Source of the DNA: Candida dubliniensis CD36
Taxonomy: Eukaryota; Ascomycota; Pichiomycetes; Serinales; Debaryomycetaceae
DNA length: 64,000 nucleotides
Assembly: GCF_000026945.1 (NCBI RefSeq)
Contig: NC_012861.1
Location: forward strand, 310,001-374,000
Direction of reading: 5' to 3'
Made by a program: the position numbers and the translations under genes. A model generated the notes under the pieces. That model ran no database searches. It was not told where the DNA came from and saw nothing but the letters and a program-made list of their open reading frames with translations. This document shows, piece after piece, positions 44,567-55,653 of the stretch (the first letter of the stretch is position 1; each line of letters opens with the position of its first letter).

Positions 44567-47500
44567 ATGACTGGTCAAATCAAAATCAAAGTGGAAAAAG
44601 ATAATCAAAACATTATCTCCGAGAATGTTGACTCCGATGTTAAGGTTTCAACAGACACCCCCACAAATAATGACAAGAACAATGACAACAATAACAATAG
44701 CAATGACGAAAAACTGAATCCAACAAAAACTAACACCAACAAATCTTCTTCTACTAATAATCGAAAAGATAAACCAAAAGCATTCACTATCAAATATAAA
44801 CGTCCTAGAGGTTCTCGTGCTTGTACTGTTTGTCGATCACGGAAAGTTCGATGTGATGCTGAAATTCATATACCTTGTACAAATTGTATTACATTTGGTT
44901 GTGATTGTATACTTCCAGAAGTTAAAAAAAGAGGCAATCAATCAGGTGAATCCAAAGCTAAAAAGCAAAAAACTGCTTCTAATTCAAAAACACCAAGTAC
45001 TACCATCAACAACGCCAATACTACTGGTAAATCAGCAGCTTCAACTTCAACTTCAACTGCAACCAAGTCAAGTGTTAAAGAAAAAAATTACACAAAGAAA
45101 AAATCTTCCTCCACAAATACATCAGACAATGGGACACTACCCGTACTGGAGAATTCATCGAACATCTCCTCGACAACGGCTACGGCTACGGCTGCAGCAA
45201 CAAACAACGACAACAATAACAACAACAACAACAATCCCATCACTACTACCGCTTCTGCATTATCATCTTTATCTAAATCTACCATAAACAATTCCACTTC
45301 TACAACTTCTGCAAATGAACCTATTTTAAACATTTCTCAAATTAGTGTACCTCCATCACTAACTTCAACTTATAAAAATCGTCCTCTGATGCATAAAAAG
45401 GAATTACTTGATTCTAAAGCTAAAACTTCTTTAACATTTTTAGGTCTGTCATCAATTGGGGTTGTACCTCAACGTGCTGGTGAAAATCATGTTGAATTAA
45501 CTACAGATATTTTTGATACTATGGATGTTACATTAGATTCAGTTGAATTAGAAATTTTGAAAATTAGAGGGGCATTTTTATTACCAAACAAGGAATTATC
45601 CCTTGATTTAATTAATGCATATTTTGAACATGTTCATCCATTAATGCCAGTGATTAATCGTTCATTATTTATGAAAAAATTCCATGATCCTAATGATAAT
45701 CCAAGTTTAATGGTTTTACACGCAGTATTATTATTAGGATGTCGAGTTTCGAAAAATCCTTTATTGTTAGATTCTCGTGGAACTAATGATTTGGCCAGTA
45801 TAACTTTTTTCCGTCGAGCTAAAGCATTATATGAAACAAATTATGAAAGTGATCCAATATCAATTATTCAAACTTTAATTTTGATTGGTAGTTATTGGGA
45901 TGGTCCTGAAGATGTTACAAAAAATTCATTTTATTGGACTAGAGTAGCCGTTGGATTAGCTCAAGGATTTGGATTCCAACGTGATGTTAGTAAATCACAA
46001 AATTTAACTATTTCAGAAAAAAAAATTTGGAGAAGAATTTGGTGGTGTTTATTTGAAAAAGATCGTAATGTTTCTATTGCTTTTGGAAGACCAGTTGTTA
46101 TTGATTTAAATGATTGTGATGTCCCCATGTTAACCATTGATGATTTTGATGAAACTGATGCAGAATTAGGTATTATTGATCCTTATACTGTTGATGAAAC
46201 TCAAGCATTATATTTTATTCATTTAGTTAAACTTGCTGAAATCACCGGTATTATTATTAAACATCAATATAGTGTTAAATCAGAATCAATGAAAAGAAGA
46301 AATGCATTTTCTATTATTGAACATTGTGATATGTTAATGGGGATTTGGTTTACTAATTTACCACCACAATTATCATTTTCATTAGCAGATAATCTGACTC
46401 AAAATTTTTATGCATGTTTATTAAATGCTCAATATTATAATCGATTATATTTAATTCATCGATCAAATTTAGTTCGAATGGCAAGATCTTCATCAACTAA
46501 TCCCAATAATTATAAATATCCTAGTTGGGGGATTTCTTTCCAATCAGCAAGAATGATTTCTATTATATCGAAAATTTTATTGGATCGAGATTTATTACAA
46601 TATGTTCCAGTAATGTTTATTTATATTGCTTTTAGTGCTTTAATTATGTTGATTTATCATGTTGATTCAACTAATGGAGTTATTGCATCAACTGCTACTG
46701 ATTCATTATATGTATCACGAGCAGTATTAAAAGAATTACAAAAAGCTTGGCCCATTGCTGGAGTATTATTGAAATTATTTGATAAATATGCTAATGATAA
46801 ATTGAAAAGATCAAAACTTATTGAAAGTAGTTCTAAAGTTGCTGATTATAAAGAAACTGTAGCTAATGAGAAATTGAAAAATTCTTCAACAAGTCCATTA
46901 GCTTCAGATACTTATGGAAGAGTGAAAGCTACACCTGAAGTGACAACGTATCAAGAACCACCACCTCCGCATCATCATCATCAGCAGCAGCAGCAGCAAC
47001 AACAACCTTTGCCACCACAACCACGACAAGGTTCATCACAATTACCATTACCACAAACAAAACAACAACAAGGATATGGATCTGTTCCACATGAAGATAA
47101 TTTTAGAAAGAATATTTTTTCACCTGGTTCAAATTCAACAACATCAGGGATTTCTCCTGGAGGAAATGTTTATCAAGATTATCAAACATCACCAGCTAAT
47201 GTATCTCATGCATTAAGACAACTTCAAGATCAACAGCAACAACAACAACAACAGCAACTGCAACAGCAACTGCAACTGCATTATCAACAACAAGATTTTG
47301 TATATAATAACAATGGCAATACCAATATTCAACATAATTTAAGACCACCACAAATTGAAGAATTAGTGAAACAATATAAATTACCTATGAAACGAGCAGC
47401 ACAAGGTGAAACTAGTGATGCTAGTGATAAACCAACTACAGATACTTCACCAACTTCATCAACTAAATCATTCCCGGAAATATCTATGGTTACTGATAAT

Positions 47501-47612
47501 TTAACTAATAAACAAGATTTTATTGATAATTTTGAACCAACACAATTATTTCCAAATTTTAGTATCCCACCAACAAGAGTACAATCACCAACTCCAAATT
47601 ATGATGAACAAA

Positions 47613-47644
<32 letters not shown>

Positions 47645-47938
47645 CATGATAATGGAATTGGTAGTAATATTTATGGATCTATGAATCAAGAAATGACTAT
47701 GAGAGATGCACCACCATCACAACTGCAAGAACAATTTCATGGTGGTAATGGTAATGGTAATGGTAATAATGATCATCATTTTAATGGTGGTAATAATGGT
47801 GGTAATGGTAACACTCGTGATCCACATACTCCAGGTTTCCAAACTAATTTTATTGATAGTGCATTTAATTATTTGAATTTACAATCAGGTATTGATATGA
47901 ATGAAGATATTCATTCATTATTTCATATGATGAATTGA
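44567..47938 (+). CDS. CTF1: Zn2Cys6 transcription factor Ctf1 (fatty-acid catabolism)
   Basis: 1123 residues. The zinc cluster is C86-x2-C89-x6-C96-x7-C104-x2-C107-x6-C114 with the basic lead RPRGSRACTVCRSRKVRC. The fungal regulatory domain runs from about 350 (FEHVHPLMPVINRSLFMKKFHD) through 460-520 (VGLAQGFGFQRD, RRIWWCLFEKDRNVSIAFGRPVV). This layout matches filamentous cutinase transcription factors and their Candida relative Ctf1, known to induce beta-oxidation and related genes. The C-terminal third is Gln/Asn/His/Gly-rich. CTG codons at 898, 902 and 904 interrupt a poly-Gln run. Convergent with the next gene, 144 bp apart. The name rests on family plus remembered location. Confidence 0.82.
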
Positions 47939-48082
47939 ATTGAATTGAATTGAAAAAAAAAAAAAAAAAACAAACAAATAATGATTGTATTATATATATA
48001 TATTTATTTATTTATTTATTACTTATTTATTTTTATACAACTGGTTTAATAATATATTTATTTCATTTTATTTTATTTCATT

Positions 48083-49462
48083 TTATTTCTTACCTATCTT
48101 CTTTTTCTTGTTTTTTTTTTTCAATTTTTTCAAATTTTCAAAAATTTCTTCACGATGTAATTTTTGATTATAACCAATAAAACTTTGTATAACATTTTCA
48201 TAAATTTCAAATTCTTCATGTAATAAATCAATTTGATTAATCCAAATACTACTTAATATTAATAATTCATTATAATTCAGGGTTAATTTTAATAATTTTT
48301 CATCAATCCATTGAGAATTATTACTATTACTATTAGTATTATTATGATTATTATGATATAAATTATCTAATTCAAATTGATTTAATTTATTTAAAGTTGA
48401 ATCAATTAATGAATTTTTTAAATTATTATCAATATTTAATGATTCAAATTTAGGAATTTTTAAATCTAAATCAATTTCTAATTGTTTCCAATTTATATCA
48501 TCAATAGAAATTGATGATTTTCGTCGTGAACCAAAACCAAAACTAAAACCAGAATTAGAAACACCAACACCAACACCAATAGAAGTGTTATTATTTGGAA
48601 CTTTAAATTCATTTTGAAAATTATTTTTGGTGGTTGTAGTTGATTCATTCAATTCATCAAGATTTATGGGTATACCTAATTTTATAAGTAAATTATGACG
48701 AATATTCAGTTTTATCCAATTTGTTGGTTGTAAATAAGGTAATGTAGATAATTGTTGATAAATTTCTTGTGATCGTTCATTTAATAATTGTTTAGAAGAT
48801 ATAGTATTGTCTTTTAGTATTGGTGAAGAAGAGGTATCATTTTTGATAATTGTTGTAGGGAATATTTCATCAAGAATATTGGTTAATTGTTGAGAAAATT
48901 CTTTTGGTGAATTGAAAATTGAAGTTGGAAAACTAATTTGATTAATTGAACTTGATTGAGATTGTTGTTGTTGTTGTTGTTGTAATTGTGGTGGGGATGA
49001 TTGTTGGGAGACTTGAAAATCATCAAAATCACCAAATTCATCATCATCTTCATTTTCATCATCTTCATTGTTGTTGTTGTTGTTGGCTTCACTGACTTCT
49101 TTATTTGTAGAACCAGTTGTCAGTGCTTGTTGGAAACTAGCTTCATTAAAATCATCAAAATCGTCATCATCGTCATCATCGTCATCATCGTCATCATCTT
49201 TTTCATCCTTAATATCTTGACTGTTTAATTTATTATCACCATCTTCAATATTATTCTTGATGGTATCAACTTGTTTCTCTTCCCCATTAATCTCTTGATT
49301 ATCTAGTTTATTATCTCTTGCTTCTTCTTCATCATTATTGGTTTGATATGCTTCTAATACATCTAATTGTTCTTGTGATCCATTATCATACTCATTAATA
49401 ATCTCAACAGATAAATTAAGTTCTTCTAAATTATTATCACCATCATCATTGTTACTAGTCAT
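48083..49462 (-). CDS. Acidic Laa2-like (AP-1 accessory) protein
   Basis: 459 residues. The first 160 are strongly acidic with Phe/Asp motifs typical of clathrin-adaptor ligands: DDFDDFNEASF near residue 100 and DEFGDFDDF near 140-148. A helical C-terminal half follows with PTNWIKLNIRHNLLIKLGIPINLDEL and a Lys-rich tail ending in KKKNKKKKIGKK. This layout recalls yeast Laa2 (YBL010C), which recruits Laa1 and AP-1 at the trans-Golgi and endosomes, but the match is from memory and short. Another acidic trafficking adaptor is possible. Divergent from PTH1. Confidence 0.6.
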   Translation of the reverse strand: MTSNNDDGDNNLEELNLSVEIINEYDNGSQEQLDVLEAYQTNNDEEEARDNKLDNQEINGEEKQVDTIKNNIEDGDNKLNSQDIKDEKDDDDDDDDDDDDDFDDFNEASFQQALTTGSTNKEVSEANNNNNNEDDENEDDDEFGDFDDFQVSQQSSPPQLQQQQQQQSQSSSINQISFPTSIFNSPKEFSQQLTNILDEIFPTTIIKNDTSSSPILKDNTISSKQLLNERSQEIYQQLSTLPYLQPTNWIKLNIRHNLLIKLGIPINLDELNESTTTTKNNFQNEFKVPNNNTSIGVGVGVSNSGFSFGFGSRRKSSISIDDINWKQLEIDLDLKIPKFESLNIDNNLKNSLIDSTLNKLNQFELDNLYHNNHNNTNSNSNNSQWIDEKLLKLTLNYNELLILSSIWINQIDLLHEEFEIYENVIQSFIGYNQKLHREEIFENLKKLKKKNKKKKIGKK

Positions 49463-49811
49463 ATTCTATCTATCTCTATATTCGTGACCCTTAAATAACT
49501 ATGTTGTTGGTATTCAATAAAATTTTTAATGTACAAAAAAAAGAATCTAATATTGTTTCATTGAATAATTTGGACGTAATTGTAGAAATAATAATGATAA
49601 TGTGTGTGTGTGTGTGTGTGTGTGTTGTTGTTGAAGTTTGTAGTGCCCTTTTTTTTTTGGTTTTTTGAGCACCATACACGCCCTCCACATATATTCTTCT
49701 TCTTCTTCTTCTTCTAGAACAACTAATACTTTTTAAAAACTGAAAAATGACTCTTTCTATGATTGCAAATAATCATCACTATCATCATTTCTACTTATAC
49801 TACAATTAATC
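49463..49811. other. Divergent region between Laa2-like gene and PTH1
   Basis: 349 bp with (TG)12 at 49601-49624, T-runs near 49651-49659 and a TTC repeat near 49695-49715. No gene seen. Confidence 0.55.
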
Positions 49812-50422
49812 ATGAGTTATTCTCACCCACCTATAATATTTTTTTCAATTGGTAATCCTGGTCCTATAACTCGTCATTCAGTTGGTCATTTCATGTTAAA
49901 ACGATTAATGGAATTTTCAAATTCTTCAATTAAACAATTACATAATTATTCATTATATTCATTATCCATCGATAGTTTAAATAATATAATTTATATTAAA
50001 TCAAATACATATATGAATGAATCTTCTAAAGCATGGAATAAATTCAAATCATCAAAAGAATATAAATCATTTTTAAAACAACAAGTTGTTACCGTGATTG
50101 TATTATATGATGATTTTGAAAATAATCTAGGTACGATTAAATTAAAACAATTTAAGAAAAATAAATCCAATAAAAATAATAATGAATCACATAATGGATT
50201 AAAAGATTTAAAATTTGCCATGATTGATAACAATTTTAATGATGAAACAATTTATTTACTTGGAATTGGAATTGGACCAAAACCAAGTAGCAATCCTAAT
50301 GGAGAAATTATGAAACAATGGATATTAAGTCCATTTAATAAACAATCTGAAAAAATTAAATTAGAATTAGAATCATTTAAATTATTACAATTATATATTG
50401 ATTCAATGATTCAACAAATAAG

Positions 50423-50453
<31 letters not shown>

Positions 50454-50540
50454 GGTATGATTAAAGATATTAATAAATTTAATGCAAAAATGACAAAATT
50501 ATGGAAAAGAAAACAAGAATTAGAAATTTCACAGACATGA
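49812..50540 (+). CDS. PTH1: Peptidyl-tRNA hydrolase, bacterial Pth type
   Basis: 242 residues. Signature elements: IGNPGPITRHSVGHFML with catalytic His22, the YMNES segment (Asn contacting substrate), VLYDDFENNLGTIKLK, and SHNGLKDLKFAMI, the counterpart of the bacterial GHNGLRSI. The enzyme frees peptides from peptidyl-tRNAs dropped by ribosomes; in yeasts this bacterial-type form is mitochondrial and not essential. A cleavable presequence is not obvious. The Gly before HNG is replaced by Ser, a mild deviation. An Asn-Asp repeat lies near the C-terminus (about 207-216). Confidence 0.87.
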
Positions 50541-51217
50541 TGACAACAAAGGTTTGATTGAATTTTCATAGAAAAAGTGAATCAAAAAAAAAAAAAAAGA
50601 TTTATCATAAATGAAATGCCGGTGTATGTATGGTATTATGAATCATGAGGCAGGCATTAGGAGGAAGGGGGGGGGGCTGATCGATTTATTATGATAATTC
50701 ATTTGAATATCTTTCTCCATTGTGTTTCTTTTCCCATTTTGAATACTTCATTTTAGATTTGTAATATGAAATTGAATTGACGTTGACTTTGACTTTGACT
50801 TTGACCTTGACTTTGACTTTGACTTTGACTTTTAGAAAAAGAGACTTTAAAACTAATTATCAATAATTTTTGTCACTCCTCACAATCAAAATATAGGAGG
50901 ATCCAATATTACATCAATTGGTTGTATTGATTATATTAAGAATAAACAAAATAGAAACAAAATAAAACACTATTGTATAAATATAAAACATAAATGAGGA
51001 AATTGAATTGGAAATAAACATATCATTTAATCTTTTAATTCCTCACCCCCCCCCTCCATTCAAAGATAATTCTAAATATATCATATATATATATATATAT
51101 ATATAGTGTAAACAGGGGTTTCTTTTATGTATCTATATAAATATGTAATAATAATAATAATATCCATCACTTTAATGGGAAGGTAGTGGTGGTGGAAATC
51201 TTTCTTTTTTTTTTTTA
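50541..51217. other. Convergent 3' region PTH1/lipase
   Basis: 677 bp. Holds G10 (50667-50676), eight TTGACT-type hexamers (50783-50830), C9 (51046-51054) and TA repeats (about 51080-51105). No gene seen. Confidence 0.55.
50783..50830 (+). repeat. TTGACT hexamer repeat (8 units)
   Basis: Eight tandem hexamers, seven TTGACT and one TTGACC, in a 3' intergenic region. Confidence 0.9.
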
Positions 51218-53704
51218 TTAAAATATGGTATTACGTCTTTGTTTTAAATGTTCAGTTGTTATTTCAAAACTATCACTTAATGAATCGTCATCATCATAGT
51301 CCTCTTCTTCTTCATCTTCTTCTTCATCTTCATCTTCATCTTCATTATCATTATCAAGTTCATCTAATAATTTCTTATCTTCATTACTCCATCCAACAAC
51401 TTTTTGAAATGATTGAGCATCATAATCACTAATTCCTCCCTCATCATCATTATCATCATCATCGTCATCATCATCATCATTATACCCTGATTGTTGATTT
51501 TTGGTTTGTTTAAGTTTTGTTAATGTCAATTTTTTCCCTCTTTCAATAACATTTTCAATTGATGCTCGATGTTTTATAAATAATAATCTTGGAAACATAC
51601 ATTTTTCACCTTTTTCAATAATTTCTTTCATTCTTAATTCTGTTGGATCACTTAATATATACCAAAAATCACTTAATTTATTTTTAGGCCAAATAGTTAT
51701 TGTACCAGTAAAATTTTGTAACCAAATATTCAGCCAATCTTGTTGTAATAAATGAGGTAATAAATCTAATGATTTAATAATTTGTAACCATTTTTTAATT
51801 TCTAATCTTAATAATTGTTCTAAAGCAGTTGCAATAAATCCACCTCTAAATGATGAATATTGTTGTTTTGAACGAGTCTTTTTGGTTGAACTAGTAACTG
51901 GTCTACCAACAGTACCTTTTGGAGCGAAAAAAAATAATGATATATGAGGATTAACTTGAGAAACAATGGTGAAATTCACATTATAATAAGTATTTAAAGC
52001 TTCAATAGGAATATCAGTTCTTAATGATCCATCACGCCATTTACTACCTAATGAAAATGGTATAACTTGTTCATTTATAGGATTTTTCATCATTAATACC
52101 ACGGGGTTTAAAATTCCAGGGACTGCCAGTGATGCTAATAATGTTGACCATATAATACAATGAGGTGATGTAATATCATTACATAAAATAACTGGAGAAT
52201 GAGGATCAGCAGGAATAGTAGAAATATTTAATTTACGACCAGTTCTTTGAAATGCTTCTTCAAAAGTAGTTGAACCATGAGTGAAAAAATTGGCTTTACG
52301 AGCCCAATCAATAGCATCAAATCTTGCACCAGTTTTTAAAAATCGAGGAATCCATATATACCAAGGATCTTCACAAGCAGTAATTTTTCTAGCTAATTGA
52401 GGTATTAATAATTGTTTTAATTCTTCATTAGTTCTAGTACATAATAAAGCAGCAATTAATCCACCACCAGAAGTTCCTGATATGATTTGTGGTAATAAAT
52501 TTTCATCAAGTAATGCTTTAGCAATCCCAAAATGAGTATAAGCAAAACATGCCCCTCCACTAAGACATAAAGCTGATTTACCATAATTTTTCAGAACAAT
52601 TTTGAAAAATTTCCATTTCCTTTCAATATCAATCTTATCATTATTATCATTAATAATTAATTCAAGACATTTAATTACTTCTTGATAATATTCTTCCACT
52701 AAATTTTTTGTCCCATAATATCTATGAGAATATAATTGACGATTTTCAATTCCAGCAAAATTTTTTTTTAAACATCCTTGTAATATAACCATTAATTCAA
52801 TTAAATTTTTTTCATATCGTAATTTTTGTAATTTAATTATAGTTAATTTAATAGTTTTATAATCATAATAAGAAAATTTAGGAATTTCCAGCCATTTATC
52901 TAATTTTAAAAATTTATCTAATAATAAAGCATTTTTAATCCATTCTTTATAAGTTTTAGATTTACGTAATTTATCTCTTAATTTTTTCCTTTCACCTCTC
53001 CAAGTAATTAAATATTCCAGTAATGCCACATAAATTCGAATCATAAAATAAATAATTCCTAATATACTAATCCAACTGAAAACAAATATTAAAATTGGCC
53101 ATCTTAATAATGTATAAGTTGAACTATTTCGAAATTCATTTTTCAAAATTTCAATCGTTGATTTAGTAGTGGTGGACCTTTTTTGCTTATTATTATGATG
53201 ATGATGATGATGACTATTTTTGGTAGTTCCTTTCTTTGGTGAACTAGTACCAATAGGGAACCAATCACTTTTAGATGAAATTAAATCAGGTCGTTTACTA
53301 GAAAAAGAAAGACTTATAGTACTAGTATTTGCCGTAGTTCCTGTTTGTGGTCTTGATATTAGACTATCATTTGATTTCATATCTGACTGTTGTTGCTGTT
53401 GTTGTTGTTGTTTATCAAAATATGATGAATTCATTATATCATCATCTGTAATCAGTGAAGAATCATCATCATCATCACCACCACCACCACCACCACCATT
53501 CATGTTGTTGTTGTTGTTGTTGTTGTTGTCATTTATTGAATTCATTGAACTCATAATCGCTGGAACTTCATCATTTATTGGTGTTGGAGTATTGGCATCA
53601 TAATCATAATCATCTTGCCATACTAATGCCTTGGCAAATTCACTAATATGATCTTCATCAATATAATCTTTATCTTCTTCAAATAATGGTATTCTTTCTG
53701 TCAT
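51218..53704 (-). CDS. Patatin-type triacylglycerol lipase (Tgl4/Tgl5-like)
   Basis: 828 residues. A low-complexity N-terminus precedes a hydrophobic segment (about 198-233, LLRWPILIFVFSWISILGIIYFM) and the Tgl3/4/5-type region before the patatin core. The core has the oxyanion part LCLSGGACFAYTHFG, the nucleophile elbow GTSGG with Ser412, and the dyad Asp558 in RDGSLRTDIP. The C-terminus is highly acidic. Known family role: storage-lipid hydrolysis on lipid droplets, with some members also acting as acyltransferases or phospholipases. I cannot choose between Tgl4 and Tgl5. A TCACGTGA site lies about 204 bp upstream and a G-rich block (plus strand) 112-138 bp upstream. Confidence 0.88.
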   Translation of the reverse strand: MTERIPLFEEDKDYIDEDHISEFAKALVWQDDYDYDANTPTPINDEVPAIMSSMNSINDNNNNNNNNMNGGGGGGGDDDDDSSLITDDDIMNSSYFDKQQQQQQQQSDMKSNDSLISRPQTGTTANTSTISLSFSSKRPDLISSKSDWFPIGTSSPKKGTTKNSHHHHHHNNKQKRSTTTKSTIEILKNEFRNSSTYTLLRWPILIFVFSWISILGIIYFMIRIYVALLEYLITWRGERKKLRDKLRKSKTYKEWIKNALLLDKFLKLDKWLEIPKFSYYDYKTIKLTIIKLQKLRYEKNLIELMVILQGCLKKNFAGIENRQLYSHRYYGTKNLVEEYYQEVIKCLELIINDNNDKIDIERKWKFFKIVLKNYGKSALCLSGGACFAYTHFGIAKALLDENLLPQIISGTSGGGLIAALLCTRTNEELKQLLIPQLARKITACEDPWYIWIPRFLKTGARFDAIDWARKANFFTHGSTTFEEAFQRTGRKLNISTIPADPHSPVILCNDITSPHCIIWSTLLASLAVPGILNPVVLMMKNPINEQVIPFSLGSKWRDGSLRTDIPIEALNTYYNVNFTIVSQVNPHISLFFFAPKGTVGRPVTSSTKKTRSKQQYSSFRGGFIATALEQLLRLEIKKWLQIIKSLDLLPHLLQQDWLNIWLQNFTGTITIWPKNKLSDFWYILSDPTELRMKEIIEKGEKCMFPRLLFIKHRASIENVIERGKKLTLTKLKQTKNQQSGYNDDDDDDDDDNDDEGGISDYDAQSFQKVVGWSNEDKKLLDELDNDNEDEDEDEEEDEEEEDYDDDDSLSDSFEITTEHLKQRRNTIF

Positions 53705-53815
53705 GGAAAGGAAAGTATTACAATATGTGATTTATAATCAGTATTAGTTATAGTGATATTATTGTTTATAATGAATTTAACCAATGATTATAATTATTAT
53801 TCTGGAAGGAAGTTT

Positions 53816-53842
53816 GGGGGGGAGGGGAGGGGGGAGGTGGGG
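53816..53842 (+). other. G-quadruplex-like block upstream of lipase gene
   Basis: G-runs of 7, 4, 6, 2 and 4 separated by single A or T. It lies about 112-138 bp upstream of the lipase ATG; the sense strand is C-rich. Confidence 0.5.
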
Positions 53843-53907
53843 AGGAGGAGCCAAGCAACGGCAATTGGAGGGAAAAATTTTTTTTTTTTATCACACTCTT
53901 ATCGTGA

Positions 53908-53915
53908 TCACGTGA
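53908..53915. promoter_or_regulatory. TCACGTGA site upstream of lipase gene
   Basis: Perfect 8-bp palindrome with the CACGTG core of Cbf1/Tye7-type bHLH factors, about 204 bp upstream of the lipase start. Confidence 0.4.
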
Positions 53916-54591
53916 CTAGTACTGTTTTATTGTTGGGTGATTTATTTAAACAGAAAGAATTCACCAGTAGTAAACACAACTTATATATATAAAAAAAAAA
54001 AAAAAAGAAACAACAAACATATAGAGTTTATATACTTACGTAGTATATCATAAAAGATGGGTTAATAATATATTATAACTATTGATTATTATTGATTATT
54101 ATTATAATTATTATTATTGTTAATCAAAATTTGAGCTAAAAAAAAAAAGGGGGATATTTATTACAAGTTGTATGAATTTAACACAAGGCTTAAATCAAGT
54201 GTGTTTATTGGGTGACACAAATATTACCAAGTAGGAATAGAAATGTGTAAAGTGTGTGTTGTAGTAAAACAAGATTGAATTATTATCCACGAGATTAGTG
54301 GAATGTTTAACGGGAGGAGGAGGGGGGGGGGGAGGTGTTAATAGATGGTTGGGAATACTAACAACAACCACCCAACAAAATACAATCTCTTAAAAAATGT
54401 TTGTTGCTTACTGGTTGTTGGCACACTACCCCAAAGTTTTTTTTTTTTTTTTTGCAATCAAAACAACAACTCCTACAGAGCAAAGCTAATCAATGTCTAG
54501 TTGTTTCATATACCATAAAATGAATTTATTCTCTATTTCAGATCTATCTATCTATTTATTTATTTATTTATCTATCTATACGTGTAATCAT

Positions 54592-54816
54592 TTATTCAAT
54601 AATTTTATATTTATATGAAATTGAATGGAAAATCTTCCATAATTTATTTCTATTATCTTTATCTTTATCTCCATCTTTACCATAACCATAACCATAACCA
54701 TAACCACAATCACTACCAATAGCAATATTGGCAAATTCCAGATTATAATAATGATCATAAGTCTCAATACAATCACCACAAATAAATTCATAATGATATT
54801 GTTGTTGCAGACTCTG

Positions 54817-54850
<34 letters not shown>

Positions 54851-55653
54851 ATTGAAGATATTTCATATAAAGGTTTTTCACAAAATTCACAATATTTAAG
54901 TAATTTTGAACCAGGGATTTCTCCAAATATAGCTTGTAAATCTTCTTTACGATTGATTTTTAATATTAAATCGGATTCATTGTTATAGGTGGTATTAGTA
55001 TGGTTGGTAGAATTAAGAGGATTATGATAATTATGTATTAGTAATAAACTTTGTTTAAAATTTGCTAATGATTGTTGTCGTAATAATTTTTGTTGATCTA
55101 GTAGGGTATTATTATTTGTGGTGATGGTAGTGTTGGTGGTGGTGGTTCTATTATTATTGGAGAATTTAATATTTTGAGGTTGGAAATAATCTTCAATTAA
55201 AACTATTGGATCTTGACTATCTTCATCAAAGGTGTATTCATATTCATATTCACAATCATAATCATAATCATAATCATAATCCTTATCTTTATTGTAATTT
55301 CCTACTTCCTCATCATTATAACAAATATCATCTATATCATCAACACCAATCTCTTCATAAGAATAATTAGCATCAAGATTTTTCAATTGACAATTATTAT
55401 TACTATTATTACTATTAATTCTCATAGAATTATTTATACTATTTGATTGAGATAATTTTGAACCTTGTGAAGAAGAAGTAAGGGACCGTGATCGTGATCG
55501 TGATTGTGATTGTGATCGGGAAAGATGACGTCTTAAAGGTGGAGGTGGAGGTAATGGTAATGAAGTTAAAGTTGTATCATCAATTAAATCAAGTTTAGAA
55601 GGTTGATGTTTTAGTTTTGTAGTACTGGTGGTAGATGATAATGATTTATACAT
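54592..55653 (-). CDS. Unrecognised protein with two CXXC pairs
   Basis: 353 residues from the ATG at 55653. N-terminal Pro run then RS dipeptides (residues about 45-60), acidic Tyr/Asp stretch, Asn-rich middle. The only clearly structured part is near the C-terminus: C255-x2-C258 (LKYCEFCEKPLYEIS), a poly-Asn/Gln insert, then C292-x2-C295 (FICGDCIETYDHYYNLEF), which would make one zinc ribbon or treble clef, followed by a GYGYGYG repeat and KLWKIFHSISYKYK. I do not recognise the family. The Asn run splitting the two Cys pairs suggests a loop that tolerates insertion. Nuclear or cytoplasmic by lack of targeting signals; no further role can be inferred. Confidence 0.65.

Larger units (their letters stand above)
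53705..54591. other. Intergenic region upstream of the lipase gene
   Basis: 887 bp with no gene: a G-rich quadruplex-like block (53816-53842), TCACGTGA (53908-53915), a G-rich run near 54311-54333, A and T homopolymers and TCTA/TTTA repeats (about 54541-54580). Confidence 0.55.
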
